Source: Leptospirales bacterium (GTDB taxonomy: Bacteria; Spirochaetota; Leptospiria; Leptospirales; Leptospiraceae). Taken from it: 57,883 bases of DNA. Below are positions 28,361 through 38,199 of the stretch, in pieces; the first letter of the stretch is position 1; each line of letters starts with the position of its first letter. The position numbers were made by a program, and so were the translations under genes. The DNA lies in NCBI GenBank assembly GCA_013297885.1, contig JAAFIR010000034.1, positions 1 through 57,883 on the forward strand, in the 5' to 3' direction. The notes under the pieces are model-generated. The model saw only the letters and a list, made by a program, of their open reading frames with translations. It had not been told where the DNA came from and ran no database searches.

Positions 28361-30217
28361 TTAATTTTCAGCTAATAATATTTCTGATTCGATTGTTTCA
28401 ACTCTGGTGATATTAATTCCTTCTAATTTTTTTAATGAAGATTTTAATACATCATTTCCAGGAGTACTTTTTATTCCTTGTTGCAAAGTTTTAATTGCTT
28501 TTGGGATTGCATTTTCTTTTAAATAACATTTTGCAAGTAAAAGACTTGATTTTGTAAATGTATGATCACAAGATAAAGATTTTTTTAAAACTCTTTTTGA
28601 TTCGGGGTATTTTTCGCAATTAAACAAAGCTTTTCCATGAAGATAATGTATAATCGCTGTATCTTCGCCACTTGTTTTAATATATTCATCAATAAACTTT
28701 ACGCTTTCAGAATAATTTCCATCATTGTAATACATTTTACCAAGGAATAATAAATTGTCTTTTAAGGAAGGATCTATTTGGTATGCTTTTAAAGCAAGGT
28801 TGTATGCATCAGAGTTATTTTTTTTGCTAGCTGAAAGTTTTGCTGAACGATACAAAGGAAGTGCATCTTCTATACTAATATTACATTGAAGTAATAACAT
28901 CGCCAAGTCATCGTTATTCGATTGTCCAGATTTAAATTCTTTCCATTCTAAATGAATTTGTTTTACTAAATCTTTTACAAAAAGATTTCCTAGATTTTTT
29001 TCTTTTAATAAATTTTCCTGATTAGAATAAAAACTATTAATTAATCTTTCGCCACCATATTGTTCAAACATTTTATCTTTTTGTTCAGTAAAGCCATCTG
29101 TAAACATCATCAGATAGTCTCCAGGATTCATCACACCAAATTTTTCTTCATAATCAGATTTTTTTACATCTAAAATTCCAAGAGGTACGCCAATTGTATC
29201 AAGCTCTTCAACTGTTTTATCTTTTTTAAAGTGGATCATTTTTTGATGACCACCATTTACATAAGAAAAAGAATAATCATGATATATCCTAACAATAAAT
29301 GCAGTAAAATAAGTTGATTCAGGTAATTGAGGTTTTAAAGATTCTCCCATTTGCTCCATGATTTCGGCAAGCCCAAGTCCTTGAATTACACATCTTTGAA
29401 AATGAAAATGAATTGCCATTGTGACAAGTGCTGCTGGAATTCCATGCCCTGAAACATCTACTACAATTGCAGTCATTGTATTACCTTGTTTTACAACATC
29501 AAAATAATCACCACTCACTTCAACCATTGGCTCATAATGTGTTCCAAAATAAATTCCATTCCAAGGTGGAATAGAGTTTTGTAAAATTTGACTTTGAACA
29601 TTTCTGCCCATTTTTAAATCCCATTCGAGTTGAGTTAGGATTGCAGCTTCTCTAGCTCTCGCGGTCATCAGACCCTCAATTAACCTTACGCCGGTCAAAG
29701 CAAGTGCTAATTGAGCGCCTAACGCCTCAAGAATTTCCAGATCATCTTCTTTATAAAAGAATGCAGTGTCAGATTCGACAGAAATTGTTCCAAGCAATTC
29801 GTCTTTATGGCTTATGGGAACACATATAACGCTAGAAGTAGTTTCATCATTATCTAAATATTGTGGAGTATTTTTTAAATCAGGAATAATTAAAGGTTTT
29901 TTGGAGGTAAAACATTCACCAGAATATCCCTCTTCGGGTTTTAAGTTTCGTCTAGGTGGGATGGTTTCGATTGTATATTTTACTGGCACTAAAAGTTCTC
30001 CATCCCAAAGTCTTAAAGTGGTATTATTACATTCAAAAATTTCTTTACATAAAGTGATTAATTTATCAAAAAGGTCTTCTTCTCGTCCAACATTTGAAAA
30101 CTCTTTGCTAATATACAATAGAACTGCAATTTTATTTTGGTCGGATAAACCACCCACTACCTTTTTTGCACCTCGAAATGAGATAACTTTTCTGGTTCCA
30201 TATTTCAGTTCTATCAT
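28361..30217 (-). CDS. GAF-SpoIIE (PP2C-type) phosphatase with TPR tail
   Basis: A 618-residue cytoplasmic regulator. A GAF domain (about 40-185, 'SVICVPISHKDELLGTISVES') senses a small ligand. The RsbU/SpoIIE serine phosphatase domain (about 215-450) keeps its metal ligands in 'VSGDYFD', 'DVSGHG' and 'NNDDLAML'. Four or five TPR-like repeats follow (about 465-610, e.g. 'YNLALKAYQIDPSLKDNL'). Such phosphatases usually dephosphorylate an anti-anti-sigma (STAS) protein, but none is in the window. It is 10 bp upstream of amt, so the GAF domain could respond to nitrogen status; that is inference. Confidence 0.88.
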   Translation of the reverse strand: MIELKYGTRKVISFRGAKKVVGGLSDQNKIAVLLYISKEFSNVGREEDLFDKLITLCKEIFECNNTTLRLWDGELLVPVKYTIETIPPRRNLKPEEGYSGECFTSKKPLIIPDLKNTPQYLDNDETTSSVICVPISHKDELLGTISVESDTAFFYKEDDLEILEALGAQLALALTGVRLIEGLMTARAREAAILTQLEWDLKMGRNVQSQILQNSIPPWNGIYFGTHYEPMVEVSGDYFDVVKQGNTMTAIVVDVSGHGIPAALVTMAIHFHFQRCVIQGLGLAEIMEQMGESLKPQLPESTYFTAFIVRIYHDYSFSYVNGGHQKMIHFKKDKTVEELDTIGVPLGILDVKKSDYEEKFGVMNPGDYLMMFTDGFTEQKDKMFEQYGGERLINSFYSNQENLLKEKNLGNLFVKDLVKQIHLEWKEFKSGQSNNDDLAMLLLQCNISIEDALPLYRSAKLSASKKNNSDAYNLALKAYQIDPSLKDNLLFLGKMYYNDGNYSESVKFIDEYIKTSGEDTAIIHYLHGKALFNCEKYPESKRVLKKSLSCDHTFTKSSLLLAKCYLKENAIPKAIKTLQQGIKSTPGNDVLKSSLKKLEGINITRVETIESEILLAEN

Positions 30218-30343
30218 ACAACTAACATAAGCAAGAATTGTACCAATCCCAAGTCATTACAAAATTCTATATTTTAAACTAAAATGCACAATATTTAAGC
30301 CTTTTCAAAATATGCTAAATCTTTAAGCATTTTGTATTAATTT

Positions 30344-30461
30344 TAGCGAGAATTTTTCCCTTCGGGAAAAACCGGGCTTTCAACTCCCGTCAAAAAATTT
30401 CTCGACTTGGAGAACCTCACTGAAAGAAAATTTTTTGACGCCGTTTCAATCCCTTTCTCAT
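30344..30461 (+). repeat. Composite palindromic element, copy 4 (type B)
   Basis: It reads GCGAGAATTTTTCCC, a short hairpin (TTTTTCCC/GGGAAAAA), CCGGGCTTTCAACTCC, a longer stem (GTCAAAAAATTT pairing with AAATTTTTTGAC), then GCCGTTTCAATCCCTTTCTCATG. It lies upstream of the SpoIIE gene rather than behind a stop codon. The flanking parts of 30218-30609 are AT-rich and show nothing else. Confidence 0.7.
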
Positions 30462-30609
30462 GTATATTAAAAATTTGATTTGGGGTGAAAAAGAAATTTT
30501 AATATTTCCATTTTTTGATTCATATATTTTTAAAATTTTTTCCATTAACTTTCTTTATTTTAGTTAAAAATCCTTTACTTTTGTTAAAAATATACTAAAG
30601 ATGTTTTAA

Positions 30610-31068
30610 ATGAATAGGATTTATATTTTAATTCTTAGTATTTTTTTTATATTTTGTAAGGTTAGCTGTGAAGTTGATACTCCAAGTTTAAAAAATCCAG
30701 ACGGAATAACTCGTTATGGATGTGGTAAACCAGCTTCGCCATTATTAGCTCTTCTAATTGAAAATCGAAAAGTAACTTCAATAGATCCAAAAATAAAAAT
30801 TAGGGCTCCTGAAAATTTAGGAAATCTCATAGTAGAGATTCAAACACACAATATAAATTTAGAAGCAGGGAAAACGTCTTCAGCAATATCAATAAAATTA
30901 GAAAAAGGTCTCTATTCTATTAGTAATGCTGAAAAAAAAGTATTATTCATAAATACAGCTTTTGATTTCAACGAAAGTATTATCGACGGATTAATTATAA
31001 AACAAGGAAGTAAAATAGTTAAAGATAAATGTTACCTTTTTGGTGGTATTGAAGGTGTAATTTCTTAA
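30610..31068 (+). CDS. Putative exported protein or lipoprotein
   Basis: A 152-residue protein with a hydrophobic leader; candidate lipoboxes are 'FIFC' (Cys16) and 'KVSC' (Cys20). The mature protein is beta-rich and contains 'CGKPASPLLALLIENRK' and a late 'DKCYLFGGIEG', which together could form a disulfide. No family is recognised. It lies alone in the accessory region, ahead of a dead ImmA gene. Confidence 0.5.
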   Translation: MNRIYILILSIFFIFCKVSCEVDTPSLKNPDGITRYGCGKPASPLLALLIENRKVTSIDPKIKIRAPENLGNLIVEIQTHNINLEAGKTSSAISIKLEKGLYSISNAEKKVLFINTAFDFNESIIDGLIIKQGSKIVKDKCYLFGGIEGVIS

Positions 31069-31095
31069 CAAAATTGCAGTAATTTTTAAACTTGC

Positions 31096-31402
31096 AAGAA
31101 CTTGTTTTATCTGGTAAATTTGAATTTTGGTTAACCAGAGAAGCTTTACTAATCTTTTTCATGAAATAGGTCATTTTTTATTACATAAAAAGAAAATGAT
31201 TTATTTAGAAATGAAAACTCAAATTACAAATAGTGATGAAAAAGAAGCTGATAAATTTGCTAGTGATTTTTTAATTATAGCAAAAATATTCGACTCTATC
31301 ATTCAACATTCTTTAAATAAATAAACAATATTTGATTTAGCTAAACAACTATGTATTGCCCCAGCAATTATAATCGGAAGACTACAAAAAGAAAAAAACT
31401 AA
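31096..31402 (+). pseudogene. ImmA/IrrE-family metallopeptidase remnant
   Basis: The remains of an ImmA/IrrE C-terminal peptidase are split over two frames. One frame gives 'LSGKFEFWLT', which matches the strand before the active site. A second frame gives 'NLFHEIGHFLLH' (the HExxH zinc site) and 'EKEADKFASDFLI'. That frame hits a TAA at 31322 and then continues with 'TIFDLAKQLCIAPAIIIGRLQ', the family's usual end, to a stop at 31400. The N-terminal helix-turn-helix is missing. A frameshift, an internal stop and a lost front half make it nonfunctional. Confidence 0.75.
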
Positions 31403-31459
31403 CTTGGACTACAAGGATGAATTCTTTAAAAGTTTTTTATGAATGGAAAAAAAATTTCC

Positions 31460-31556
31460 CAAACACTAGCGATAGTGATATAAAATGTCCGAAGGAGTGC
31501 GAAGCACCGTGCATTTTGTAGCACGGTCGCCATCATCTTTTTGATGGCGAATCGCC
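31460..31556 (-). repeat. Composite palindromic element, copy 5 (type A)
   Basis: On the minus strand it reads GGCGATTCGCCATC, loop, GATGGCGACCGTGCTACAAAATG, an inner hairpin with GTGCTTCGCAC, then CATTTTATATCACTATCGCTAGTG. The first stem (GGCGATTCGCCATC region with GATGGCGA) and the second (CAAAATG/CATTTTA) are clear. It sits 10 bp downstream of the secG stop, oriented with the gene. Confidence 0.75.
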
Positions 31557-31566
31557 AATAAACTAA

Positions 31567-31965
31567 TTACTGTTTTGCAGGTGCTGGAGTTTCTTTAGCT
31601 GGAGCTGGTGGAGTTAGAGTTGGTGTTGCTTCCTTTGCTGGTGCAGGTGTTGCAGATTTTGAGTCTTTGGGTTCGTCTTTTGCAGGAGCGATGATAGCGT
31701 TTTCATCTTTTGGAGTTTCAAGGATGGTTTCTTTTTTTGCAAACAAGAATGAAAGTATAAAAGCAAATAATAAAAATCCAAATGCAACAATTCTAGTTGC
31801 TTTTGTCATTACATCAGCTCCAGAAGAACCAAATGCAGTTTGACTTGCTCCTCCACCGAGGCTACCAAGTCCACCACCTTTTCCAGATTGAACCATTACT
31901 AATAAAATTAAAAAAAATGCAGCGAATACGAAAAATACAACAAATGTACCGATTAAAAATCCCAT
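31567..31965 (-). CDS. secG: Preprotein translocase subunit SecG
   Basis: A 132-residue inner-membrane component of SecYEG. Two helices (about 4-25 and 57-76) flank the conserved 'MVQSGKGGGLGSLGGGASQTAFGSSGADVMTK' type loop. The C-terminal ~50 residues are a Pro/Ala/Lys-rich low-complexity tail ('PAPAKEATPTLTPPAPAKE') absent from short SecG proteins. It is divergent from the AAA/VWA gene. A palindromic element follows its stop. Confidence 0.9.
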   Translation of the reverse strand: MGFLIGTFVVFFVFAAFFLILLVMVQSGKGGGLGSLGGGASQTAFGSSGADVMTKATRIVAFGFLLFAFILSFLFAKKETILETPKDENAIIAPAKDEPKDSKSATPAPAKEATPTLTPPAPAKETPAPAKQ

Positions 31966-32043
31966 GTAGTCATAATTTTTCTTGTGTACAGCTTGGCAAC
32001 GAAAATCACTTTACAGTATAAGCTTTTTGAAAATCATCAATTC

Positions 32044-35000
32044 ATGGATTTCGTTACTATTGCTGGTTTAAAAGTTCCTAAATTTGAGAATAAAAAAGGC
32101 TTTATTCCAGATGTAAAAATAATTGAAACTGATACCACTTTAAAAAATTTACAAAATATTTTATATCCCGTTTTAGAAAACGAATCTGTTCTTCTTGTGG
32201 GTGATGCTGGTGTTGGAAAAAATGCACTCATCTATTATATCAACTCAAAAAGAAATCTTCCAACTATCAGGTATTCATTTAATGAAGACACATTGCCTGA
32301 AGATTTACTCGGCTCCTATCGTCTGTCTCTTGGTGGAAAAGGTTTTGAATGGATTAATGGTCCACTGATTCAAGCAATGAAATCTGGTGTATCTTTTGTT
32401 GCTGATGAAATGAATTTATCTTCTCCAAATGTTTTGAAGCGTTTTGCATCTTGTTATGAATCTAGATTTATTCAACTAATTGAATCCAACGGCGAAAGAA
32501 TCAATTCTGAATCTGGATTTGGTTTTATTGCTACACAAAATCCATCTGAGGGTTTTGAAGGTAGAAAAAATATTTCATTTGATATTACAAAACATTTTTC
32601 TACAATTTATTTGGACGCATATACTCCTGACGAATTATTCTTTATACTAAAACAACTTTATCCTGAACTCACAGAATCCATCATTCAAGTTTCTATTCGC
32701 ATCAATTTGGAAACTGAAAAAAGAGTTATTCTAAATGAACTTGGAAAAGGTGATTTAGAAAAATATCATTTTAATTTGAGAACTTTGAAAAAGCTCGCTG
32801 TAAGATTTATGAAATTCAATTGTTCAGATACTGAAATTGCATATAGAGAAATTTTTAATTTATATGTAGAGCCATTTAGAAGAAAAGAAGATCGTGATAA
32901 ACAAATTGAATTAATTTCTGCTGAACTTGGTTACAAAGAAAAATCTTCTGCAAATATAAAATTCCAATTTCAAAATGAAGAATTGTTTTATGCAGATAAA
33001 AAGATTTTGTCCAATGAAAAATTAGTCAAAGAAAATTTGGCATCAATTCCATTTTCAAAATCTATTTCTTTATTTTTAGAAAAAGTAATTACTTCTATTG
33101 AACTTAAAGAAAATATTCTAATTGAATTTAAAGAAGAAGATGATCTGAATTATTTACTTCCATTAATCACAAATTTATCTGGTCGCAAAGTAGAAACCAT
33201 TCATTTGTCAAAAGGAATTCATACATCAGATATTTTAGGTGCATTAAAGCCTGTTTCAGAAACAAAAGTAGAATGGCTAGATGGTCCACTTGCAAAAGCG
33301 ATCAAAGAAGAAAGCACAATTTTAATTCTAGGTCTGGAAACTGTTGGTGCTGAGTTAGTAGAAAAATTAAATATGCTCACTGATGATGCAAAATCCATTT
33401 CGCTTCCAGCTGAAAGTGGTGAAGAAAATTTAATTCATCTTGGTGAACATTCTAGAATATTTGCATGTAAATTATTTAGAAAAACAAAATCCACCCCCAC
33501 AATTTCTCGTGCATTTAGAAATCGTTTTACATCAGTCTTATTTCCAGATTTGGAAGAAGTCGAAACTCTCAGCGAAATTTTAAATTTTTATTTTGAAGAT
33601 AAAGAATTAGTTTCTGTTATGCAAAATTTTCACACAAAAGTAAAAGAAATTTCTGTAAAAAGATTGATTGGGTCTGCAAATTTATCTCCATATATTTTTG
33701 GTCTTATCAATTTATTAAAATGGAAAAAACATATTTTTGATTATTTAGATGAAGAAAATTTGGAAGAAGTAATTTTTAGAGGAGCAAAAATTTATTACAT
33801 CAATCAAATTTCTGATCCAAAAGAAAGAGCAGATGTCATAAAACTTTTGGAGTCGATTCTCAAAAAAACTCCACTCCCAAAATCTCTGAAAGAAAAATTA
33901 GAGAGTAAAAAAAAAACTTTTACTGAATCTATAAACTTAGACAAATCCCTTTGGTGGGACCCAAAAGATCATTTTAGAGAAGCAAACACAGGAAAAGCAG
34001 AACTTAAAAATTCTGGTAAACCTTTAAAAAAAGGAATTGAAATCAACACTCCCGAAACAGGCGGAAACACCAAAGAAGGTGCTGATGCTTGGTATGGTGA
34101 AGAAACTCGCGGAAATATGGGTCAAGGTGAACCAGCTGGTGGAGGTGGAGCTTGGGGTTATCGCACTGAAGAATTGTACAAACAATTTTTACAAAAAAGA
34201 AAGTTATTATGGAATTATTCAATGAATGTAAGTCTCAAAGAATTTAAAGATTTATTTTCTAAAAGTTTAGAAGAAGTTGAAATGAATTTGGAATCTTTAT
34301 TTGACCCTGATTTGGACATTACCCGCATGTACAAATCTGAAGGCAAAAGAGTTGATGCAAGAAAGTACATCTCATTTCAAAATGGAAAAGGTGATTTTAA
34401 AGTTTTTGATAAAACCATCATTGATAAAAAAGAAGAAAAATTAAAAGGTGTAGAAGTAATTTTTTTAGTTTCTAAAGCTAGAAGAATTTTTAATTTTGAA
34501 TATTCTGTTGCAACACTTTCCGCAATGCTCACTTCCGCTCATATTTTAAATGAACATAATGTTAAATTTGGAATTTATACTTATTCAGATCGTTTCAATA
34601 AAAAAGATGTAATTGATTTAATTTGTATCAAAGAACTTGAAGAAGATTATACTTCAAACAAAGAAGAAGAAATGTTTACTTCACTCACTAAAGATTGGCA
34701 AGGAGATTCTGTTTATGAATTTTCTTTAATTGAAGATGTGGATAAATATTTTTCTGCTGAAGCCGATACAAAAATTATTGTGATGATTTCTGATTTTAGA
34801 GGACAACGTGGAAAAGTGGAAGTAGAAAGAGAAATTGATTCTTTTGAAAATCGAAAATTAAAAGAACAAATTTTAAAAAATCAAAAAAAAGATTATGTGT
34901 TTCTTGGGGTTGGACTGGGAAATCGCTACATTGCAGAAAATTTATTTGAAAGTTCGATTCAAATCACAGCGGATAATTTTTCTAACATGCCAAATTTGAT

Positions 35001-35049
35001 CGGCACTGAAATTACAAAATTAATTCACGTCCACCACGCACTAAGATGA
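32044..35049 (+). CDS. Midasin-like AAA ATPase with C-terminal VWA-like domain
   Basis: About 1001 residues from the ATG at 32044; a GTG at 31984 would add 20. The first AAA_5/MoxR-type module has Walker A 'GDAGVGKN' (53-60), '[10 protein letters not shown]' as Walker B and 'IATQNP' as sensor 1. A second module (about 370-500) keeps the '[19 protein letters not shown]' region but has lost its P-loop. An acidic/Gly-rich linker leads to a VWA-like domain (about 800-1000) whose metal site reads 'LVSKARR' instead of DxSxS. MoxR-VWA systems remodel protein complexes. It overlaps smpB by 4 bp and heads that operon. Confidence 0.75.
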   Translation: MDFVTIAGLKVPKFENKKGFIPDVKIIETDTTLKNLQNILYPVLENESVLLVGDAGVGKNALIYYINSKRNLPTIRYSFNEDTLPEDLLGSYRLSLGGKGFEWINGPLIQAMKSGVSFVADEMNLSSPNVLKRFASCYESRFIQLIESNGERINSESGFGFIATQNPSEGFEGRKNISFDITKHFSTIYLDAYTPDELFFILKQLYPELTESIIQVSIRINLETEKRVILNELGKGDLEKYHFNLRTLKKLAVRFMKFNCSDTEIAYREIFNLYVEPFRRKEDRDKQIELISAELGYKEKSSANIKFQFQNEELFYADKKILSNEKLVKENLASIPFSKSISLFLEKVITSIELKENILIEFKEEDDLNYLLPLITNLSGRKVETIHLSKGIHTSDILGALKPVSETKVEWLDGPLAKAIKEESTILILGLETVGAELVEKLNMLTDDAKSISLPAESGEENLIHLGEHSRIFACKLFRKTKSTPTISRAFRNRFTSVLFPDLEEVETLSEILNFYFEDKELVSVMQNFHTKVKEISVKRLIGSANLSPYIFGLINLLKWKKHIFDYLDEENLEEVIFRGAKIYYINQISDPKERADVIKLLESILKKTPLPKSLKEKLESKKKTFTESINLDKSLWWDPKDHFREANTGKAELKNSGKPLKKGIEINTPETGGNTKEGADAWYGEETRGNMGQGEPAGGGGAWGYRTEELYKQFLQKRKLLWNYSMNVSLKEFKDLFSKSLEEVEMNLESLFDPDLDITRMYKSEGKRVDARKYISFQNGKGDFKVFDKTIIDKKEEKLKGVEVIFLVSKARRIFNFEYSVATLSAMLTSAHILNEHNVKFGIYTYSDRFNKKDVIDLICIKELEEDYTSNKEEEMFTSLTKDWQGDSVYEFSLIEDVDKYFSAEADTKIIVMISDFRGQRGKVEVEREIDSFENRKLKEQILKNQKKDYVFLGVGLGNRYIAENLFESSIQITADNFSNMPNLIGTEITKLIHVHHALR

Positions 35050-35516
35050 AAAAAAAAGAAAGTACAGATATTGTTCAAAATAAAAAAGCAAGATTCGAAT
35101 TTGAATTATTAGAATTTTATGAATGTGGAATTGTGCTTTCTGGCTCAGAAGTAAAAAGCCTCCGAGAAAAAAAAGCAAACCTCACAGACGCATTTGCCAA
35201 AATTAAAAACTCTGAAGTGTTTTTGGAAAATTTTCACATCACTCCTTATCGAAATGGCGGATATGCAAATCATCCTGAAGTGCGTGCTAGAAAATTGCTT
35301 TTAAAAAGAAAAGAGATTGAAAAAATTCATAAATTGATGAAAGAAAAAGGTTATGTTTTGGTAGCTGTCAAAACTTATTTTTCAGAAAGCCAATTTGTAA
35401 AAGTTCAAATTGCAACTGCAAGACCAAAAAAACTTCACGACAAACGTGAAACCATCCAAAAGAAAGAAGCCAAAATCGAAATCGAAAGAGCATTAAAAAA
35501 TAGGAATAAGTTTTGA
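35046..35516 (+). CDS. smpB: SsrA-binding protein SmpB
   Basis: A 156-residue protein that delivers tmRNA to stalled ribosomes. It shows the family features '[29 protein letters not shown]', 'NFHITPY' and the basic tail '[15 protein letters not shown]'. Length is normal. It overlaps both neighbours by 4 bp (ATGA and the following TTGA), so it is translated in a chain with the AAA/VWA protein and Der. No tmRNA gene is visible in the window. Confidence 0.95.
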   Translation: MKKKESTDIVQNKKARFEFELLEFYECGIVLSGSEVKSLREKKANLTDAFAKIKNSEVFLENFHITPYRNGGYANHPEVRARKLLLKRKEIEKIHKLMKEKGYVLVAVKTYFSESQFVKVQIATARPKKLHDKRETIQKKEAKIEIERALKNRNKF

Positions 35517-36859
35517 AAAATTTACCAGTCCTTTCCATTGTTGGAAGACAAAATGTTGGCAAGTCAACTTTATTTAATTTATTTGCAAAAAGGAAAGTTG
35601 CTATTACTCACGATTTTCCGGGAGTAACCAGAGATGTTTTAAAAAAGGATATTGATCTAGAAGATTTTTTAAAACCATTCACTTTGTGTGATACACCAGG
35701 TCTTGATATTGAAAACTTAAATGATCTTGCTGAATCAGTAATTCAAATTTCATTTGAACAATTATTAAAATCAGATTTGATTTTATATATTTTAGATAGA
35801 ACAGAAATTACCAAATATGACGAAAAATTAATTGCACTGTTTCGCGAAGATGAGAGATTTAAACATAAAAATATTTTATATGTATTAAACAAATCTGATA
35901 ATCCTGAAGAAGATTTTGAATTAGATTATTTTTACAAACTTGGTCTAAAAGAAATCATTCCAATTTCAGCAACAGGTAGAAGAAATATAAAATTACTTTT
36001 TGAAAAAATCAATTTTTATTTAGAAAATTCTAGAACAGGAATTTTGGAAAATTCAGATTTTTCAGTTTCCATTGTAGGCAAACCAAATTCTGGAAAATCA
36101 AGCATTCTAAATTCCATACTCGGATTTAATCGTTCTGTTGTGAGCGAAATTCCCGGCACTACAAGAGATTCAGTCCACACATTGTATCATTACAAAGAAA
36201 AAAAAATTTTGATTTTGGACACTGCTGGAATTCGCAAACAAAGTAAAAAAGCAGAAGAGTTAGAATTTTATTCTTATATTCGCACACTAGATTCGATTAA
36301 AGAAACTGATGTAGTAATACATGTAATTGATGCCAAAAAAGGTTTTGGTGAATACGATAAAAAAATTTACACCAATTTAAAAAAAGAAGGCAAGTCCTAT
36401 ATTTTAGTAGTGAACAAATGGGATTTAATTCCCGACAAAGATGGAAAAAGTTTTGTGGAATTTAAAAAAGATTTGATAGATCGATTTAATCCAGTTTCAA
36501 AAGTTCCAATTCTTTCTACCTCTGCAATCAAAGGTCAACGCACAAATAAAATTATTGATCTTTGTATGGAAGTATTTCAAAAATCAAAAGTTACTGTTAC
36601 AACTTCTGAGTTAAACCAAAAACTAAAAATTTGGATGTCAGAAAAAAAAATTGGTTCAATGGGAAAACTTCCAAAAATTTTATATGGAGTACAAACTTCT
36701 TCTTCCCCTTTTAAAGTTTTATTATTTGTAAATCAATTAGAAAAATTTCCAAATACTGTGATGTCTTATTTGAAGAAAAAAATTACTGACGAATTTAAAA
36801 TCGAAGGAATACCAGTTGAAATAGAATTAAAATCTGAGCGAAGGAAATTTGCAAAATGA
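35513..36859 (+). CDS. der: Ribosome-assembly GTPase Der (EngA)
   Basis: A 448-residue double GTPase needed for 50S subunit assembly. G domain 1 has 'GRQNVGKST', 'DTPG' and 'NKSD'; G domain 2 has 'GKPNSGKSS', 'DTAG' and 'NKWD'. A KH-like domain ends the protein. The start is TTG at 35513, overlapping the smpB stop by 4 bp; the first residues '[14 protein letters not shown]' fit the family, so this rare start is well supported. It overlaps plsY by 4 bp. Confidence 0.96.
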   Translation: MKNLPVLSIVGRQNVGKSTLFNLFAKRKVAITHDFPGVTRDVLKKDIDLEDFLKPFTLCDTPGLDIENLNDLAESVIQISFEQLLKSDLILYILDRTEITKYDEKLIALFREDERFKHKNILYVLNKSDNPEEDFELDYFYKLGLKEIIPISATGRRNIKLLFEKINFYLENSRTGILENSDFSVSIVGKPNSGKSSILNSILGFNRSVVSEIPGTTRDSVHTLYHYKEKKILILDTAGIRKQSKKAEELEFYSYIRTLDSIKETDVVIHVIDAKKGFGEYDKKIYTNLKKEGKSYILVVNKWDLIPDKDGKSFVEFKKDLIDRFNPVSKVPILSTSAIKGQRTNKIIDLCMEVFQKSKVTVTTSELNQKLKIWMSEKKIGSMGKLPKILYGVQTSSSPFKVLLFVNQLEKFPNTVMSYLKKKITDEFKIEGIPVEIELKSERRKFAK

Positions 36860-37461
36860 TTTTGTATTTTCTGATTTGTTTTTTTATTGGTTCAATCCCA
36901 ACTGCATATTTAATTGCAAAAACAAAAGGGATCGACATCAAAAAAGTTGGAAGTGGAAATTCTGGTGCAACAAATGTTCTCCGTTCAGTTGGGGCTACTC
37001 ATGGTTTTGTGGTGATGGTAATTGACATCCTAAAAGGTTTTCTGGCTGTATTTCTTTCTAAATATTTTGAACTGAACAATGAAAATTATAATGCTTTTCA
37101 AATGTCTGCATTCGGTGGATTTATTTCCATACTTGGTCATATCTATACTCCATTTTTAAAATTTAATGGTGGCAAAGGTGTTGCAACTTCAATTGGAATT
37201 TATATGCTCATCTCTCCTCTGTCTTGTCTTGGTGGAGTTTTATCAGCTGTGGTATTAATTTATTTTACAAAAAAAGCTTCTATTGGAACTCTAATTGGTT
37301 TGGTTACTCTTCCAATTTTTTGTTTTCTATTTGAAAGACAAAATCCCGAATTTTATTTTTTATTAAAATTTATGTGTGCAAATATTTTATTAGTTCTATT
37401 CACTCATAAAGAAAATTTAAAACGCATCTTAAAAGGTGAAGAACTAGGTTTGAAGAAATAA
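36856..37461 (+). CDS. plsY: Glycerol-3-phosphate acyltransferase PlsY
   Basis: This 201-residue inner-membrane enzyme transfers the acyl group from acyl-phosphate to glycerol-3-phosphate, the first step in phospholipid synthesis. It has five to six helices and three conserved loops: 'GSIPTAYLIAK...GSGNSGATNVLR', 'GHIYTPFLKFNGGKGVATS' and 'THKENLKRILKGEE'. It overlaps der by 4 bp and ends the operon. Confidence 0.96.
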   Translation: MILYFLICFFIGSIPTAYLIAKTKGIDIKKVGSGNSGATNVLRSVGATHGFVVMVIDILKGFLAVFLSKYFELNNENYNAFQMSAFGGFISILGHIYTPFLKFNGGKGVATSIGIYMLISPLSCLGGVLSAVVLIYFTKKASIGTLIGLVTLPIFCFLFERQNPEFYFLLKFMCANILLVLFTHKENLKRILKGEELGLKK

Positions 37462-37560
37462 TATGAATCAACCTAAAATAATTTTGAATTTAAAAAATAC
37501 TATGTCTCATATTTAGCGAAAGTTAAATAAAAAAAAGTTCAAAAAAAAATAATTTTTGCC

Positions 37561-37593
37561 TTGCATTTTTTGAAGAAATTTCGAATATATAAT
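37561..37593 (+). promoter_or_regulatory. Probable promoter of the LipL21-like gene
   Basis: TTGCAT at 37561-37566 precedes overlapping -10 candidates AATATA (37584, 17-base spacer) and TATAAT (37588, 21-base spacer). A strong Shine-Dalgarno AAGGAG lies at 37607-37612, six bases before the ATG. This fits the high expression known for LipL21. Confidence 0.5.
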
Positions 37594-37618
37594 TTAGCTT
37601 AATTTTAAGGAGTTAAGA

Positions 37619-38143
37619 ATGTCAAAAAAAATAAAATATGTTTTACCTTTAGCAATCATGCTATCTGTTGTACTTGGATGTAAATCTGATGATGTAACAA
37701 CTGTAGGTGAAGGTGCAAAAAAATTTGAAGGTTGGGCTGGAGCCCCTGATTCTCCAGGTAAAAAACCTTTTGATTTCTTTTACATGAAAGCAACTGGTAG
37801 AGCATCCAACAAAGCAATGGAGAGAAGATCTGGAGCAATGATGCAAACAACTTGTTCAGATGCAGCTGTTACTGGTATGAAAGGTAATATGATCGGTAAA
37901 TTAATTGGTGAAAATGTTGTTGGTGCTTCTGGTACCTCTGACGGTGAGTCAACTGGTGTAGTAGTAGTAAGAGAATTTGCAGGAGATTTAAGAGGTGTTA
38001 ACGTTAAAGAATGTAAAGCTCTTTATGAAGACGAACCCACTACTCCATACAGCGGTTGGAAAGAATGTGAATGTGTTGTATTCATTAAAATTCCTGGTGG
38101 AAAAGAAGCTGTAGTTGCTAAAGCAGAAAAAATAAAGCAGTAG
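37619..38143 (+). CDS. lipL21: LipL21-like surface lipoprotein
   Basis: A 174-residue lipoprotein with signal peptide and lipobox 'SVVLGC' (Cys21). The mature protein follows LipL21 of Leptospira closely as I remember it: 'TTVGEGAKKFEGWAGAPD', 'FYMKATGRASNKAMERRSGAMMQTTC', 'GASGTSDGEST', 'GVNVKECKA' and 'WKECECVVFIKIPGGKEAVVAKA'. LipL21 is an abundant outer-membrane lipoprotein reported to bind peptidoglycan in pathogenic Leptospira. This gene is single, with its own promoter and a strong terminator. It is the best taxonomic marker in the window. The match is from recall and not a search. Confidence 0.85.
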   Translation: MSKKIKYVLPLAIMLSVVLGCKSDDVTTVGEGAKKFEGWAGAPDSPGKKPFDFFYMKATGRASNKAMERRSGAMMQTTCSDAAVTGMKGNMIGKLIGENVVGASGTSDGESTGVVVVREFAGDLRGVNVKECKALYEDEPTTPYSGWKECECVVFIKIPGGKEAVVAKAEKIKQ

Positions 38144-38171
38144 TTTTCTCTCAAATTAAATTTTTTGTAAC

Positions 38172-38199
38172 ACGGGTGAGTTTCACCCGTTTGTTTTTT
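38172..38199 (+). terminator. Rho-independent terminator after the LipL21-like gene
   Basis: A perfect 8-bp stem ACGGGTGA / TCACCCGT with a 3-base loop is followed by TTGTTTTTT. It lies 29 bp after the stop. It also abuts the end of the convergent TPR gene and may stop both. Confidence 0.9.

Noticed and set aside
31984-32043. GTG start for the AAA/VWA protein
   Set aside because: The added 20 residues run through the divergent secG promoter region and the ATG at 32044 is a better start.
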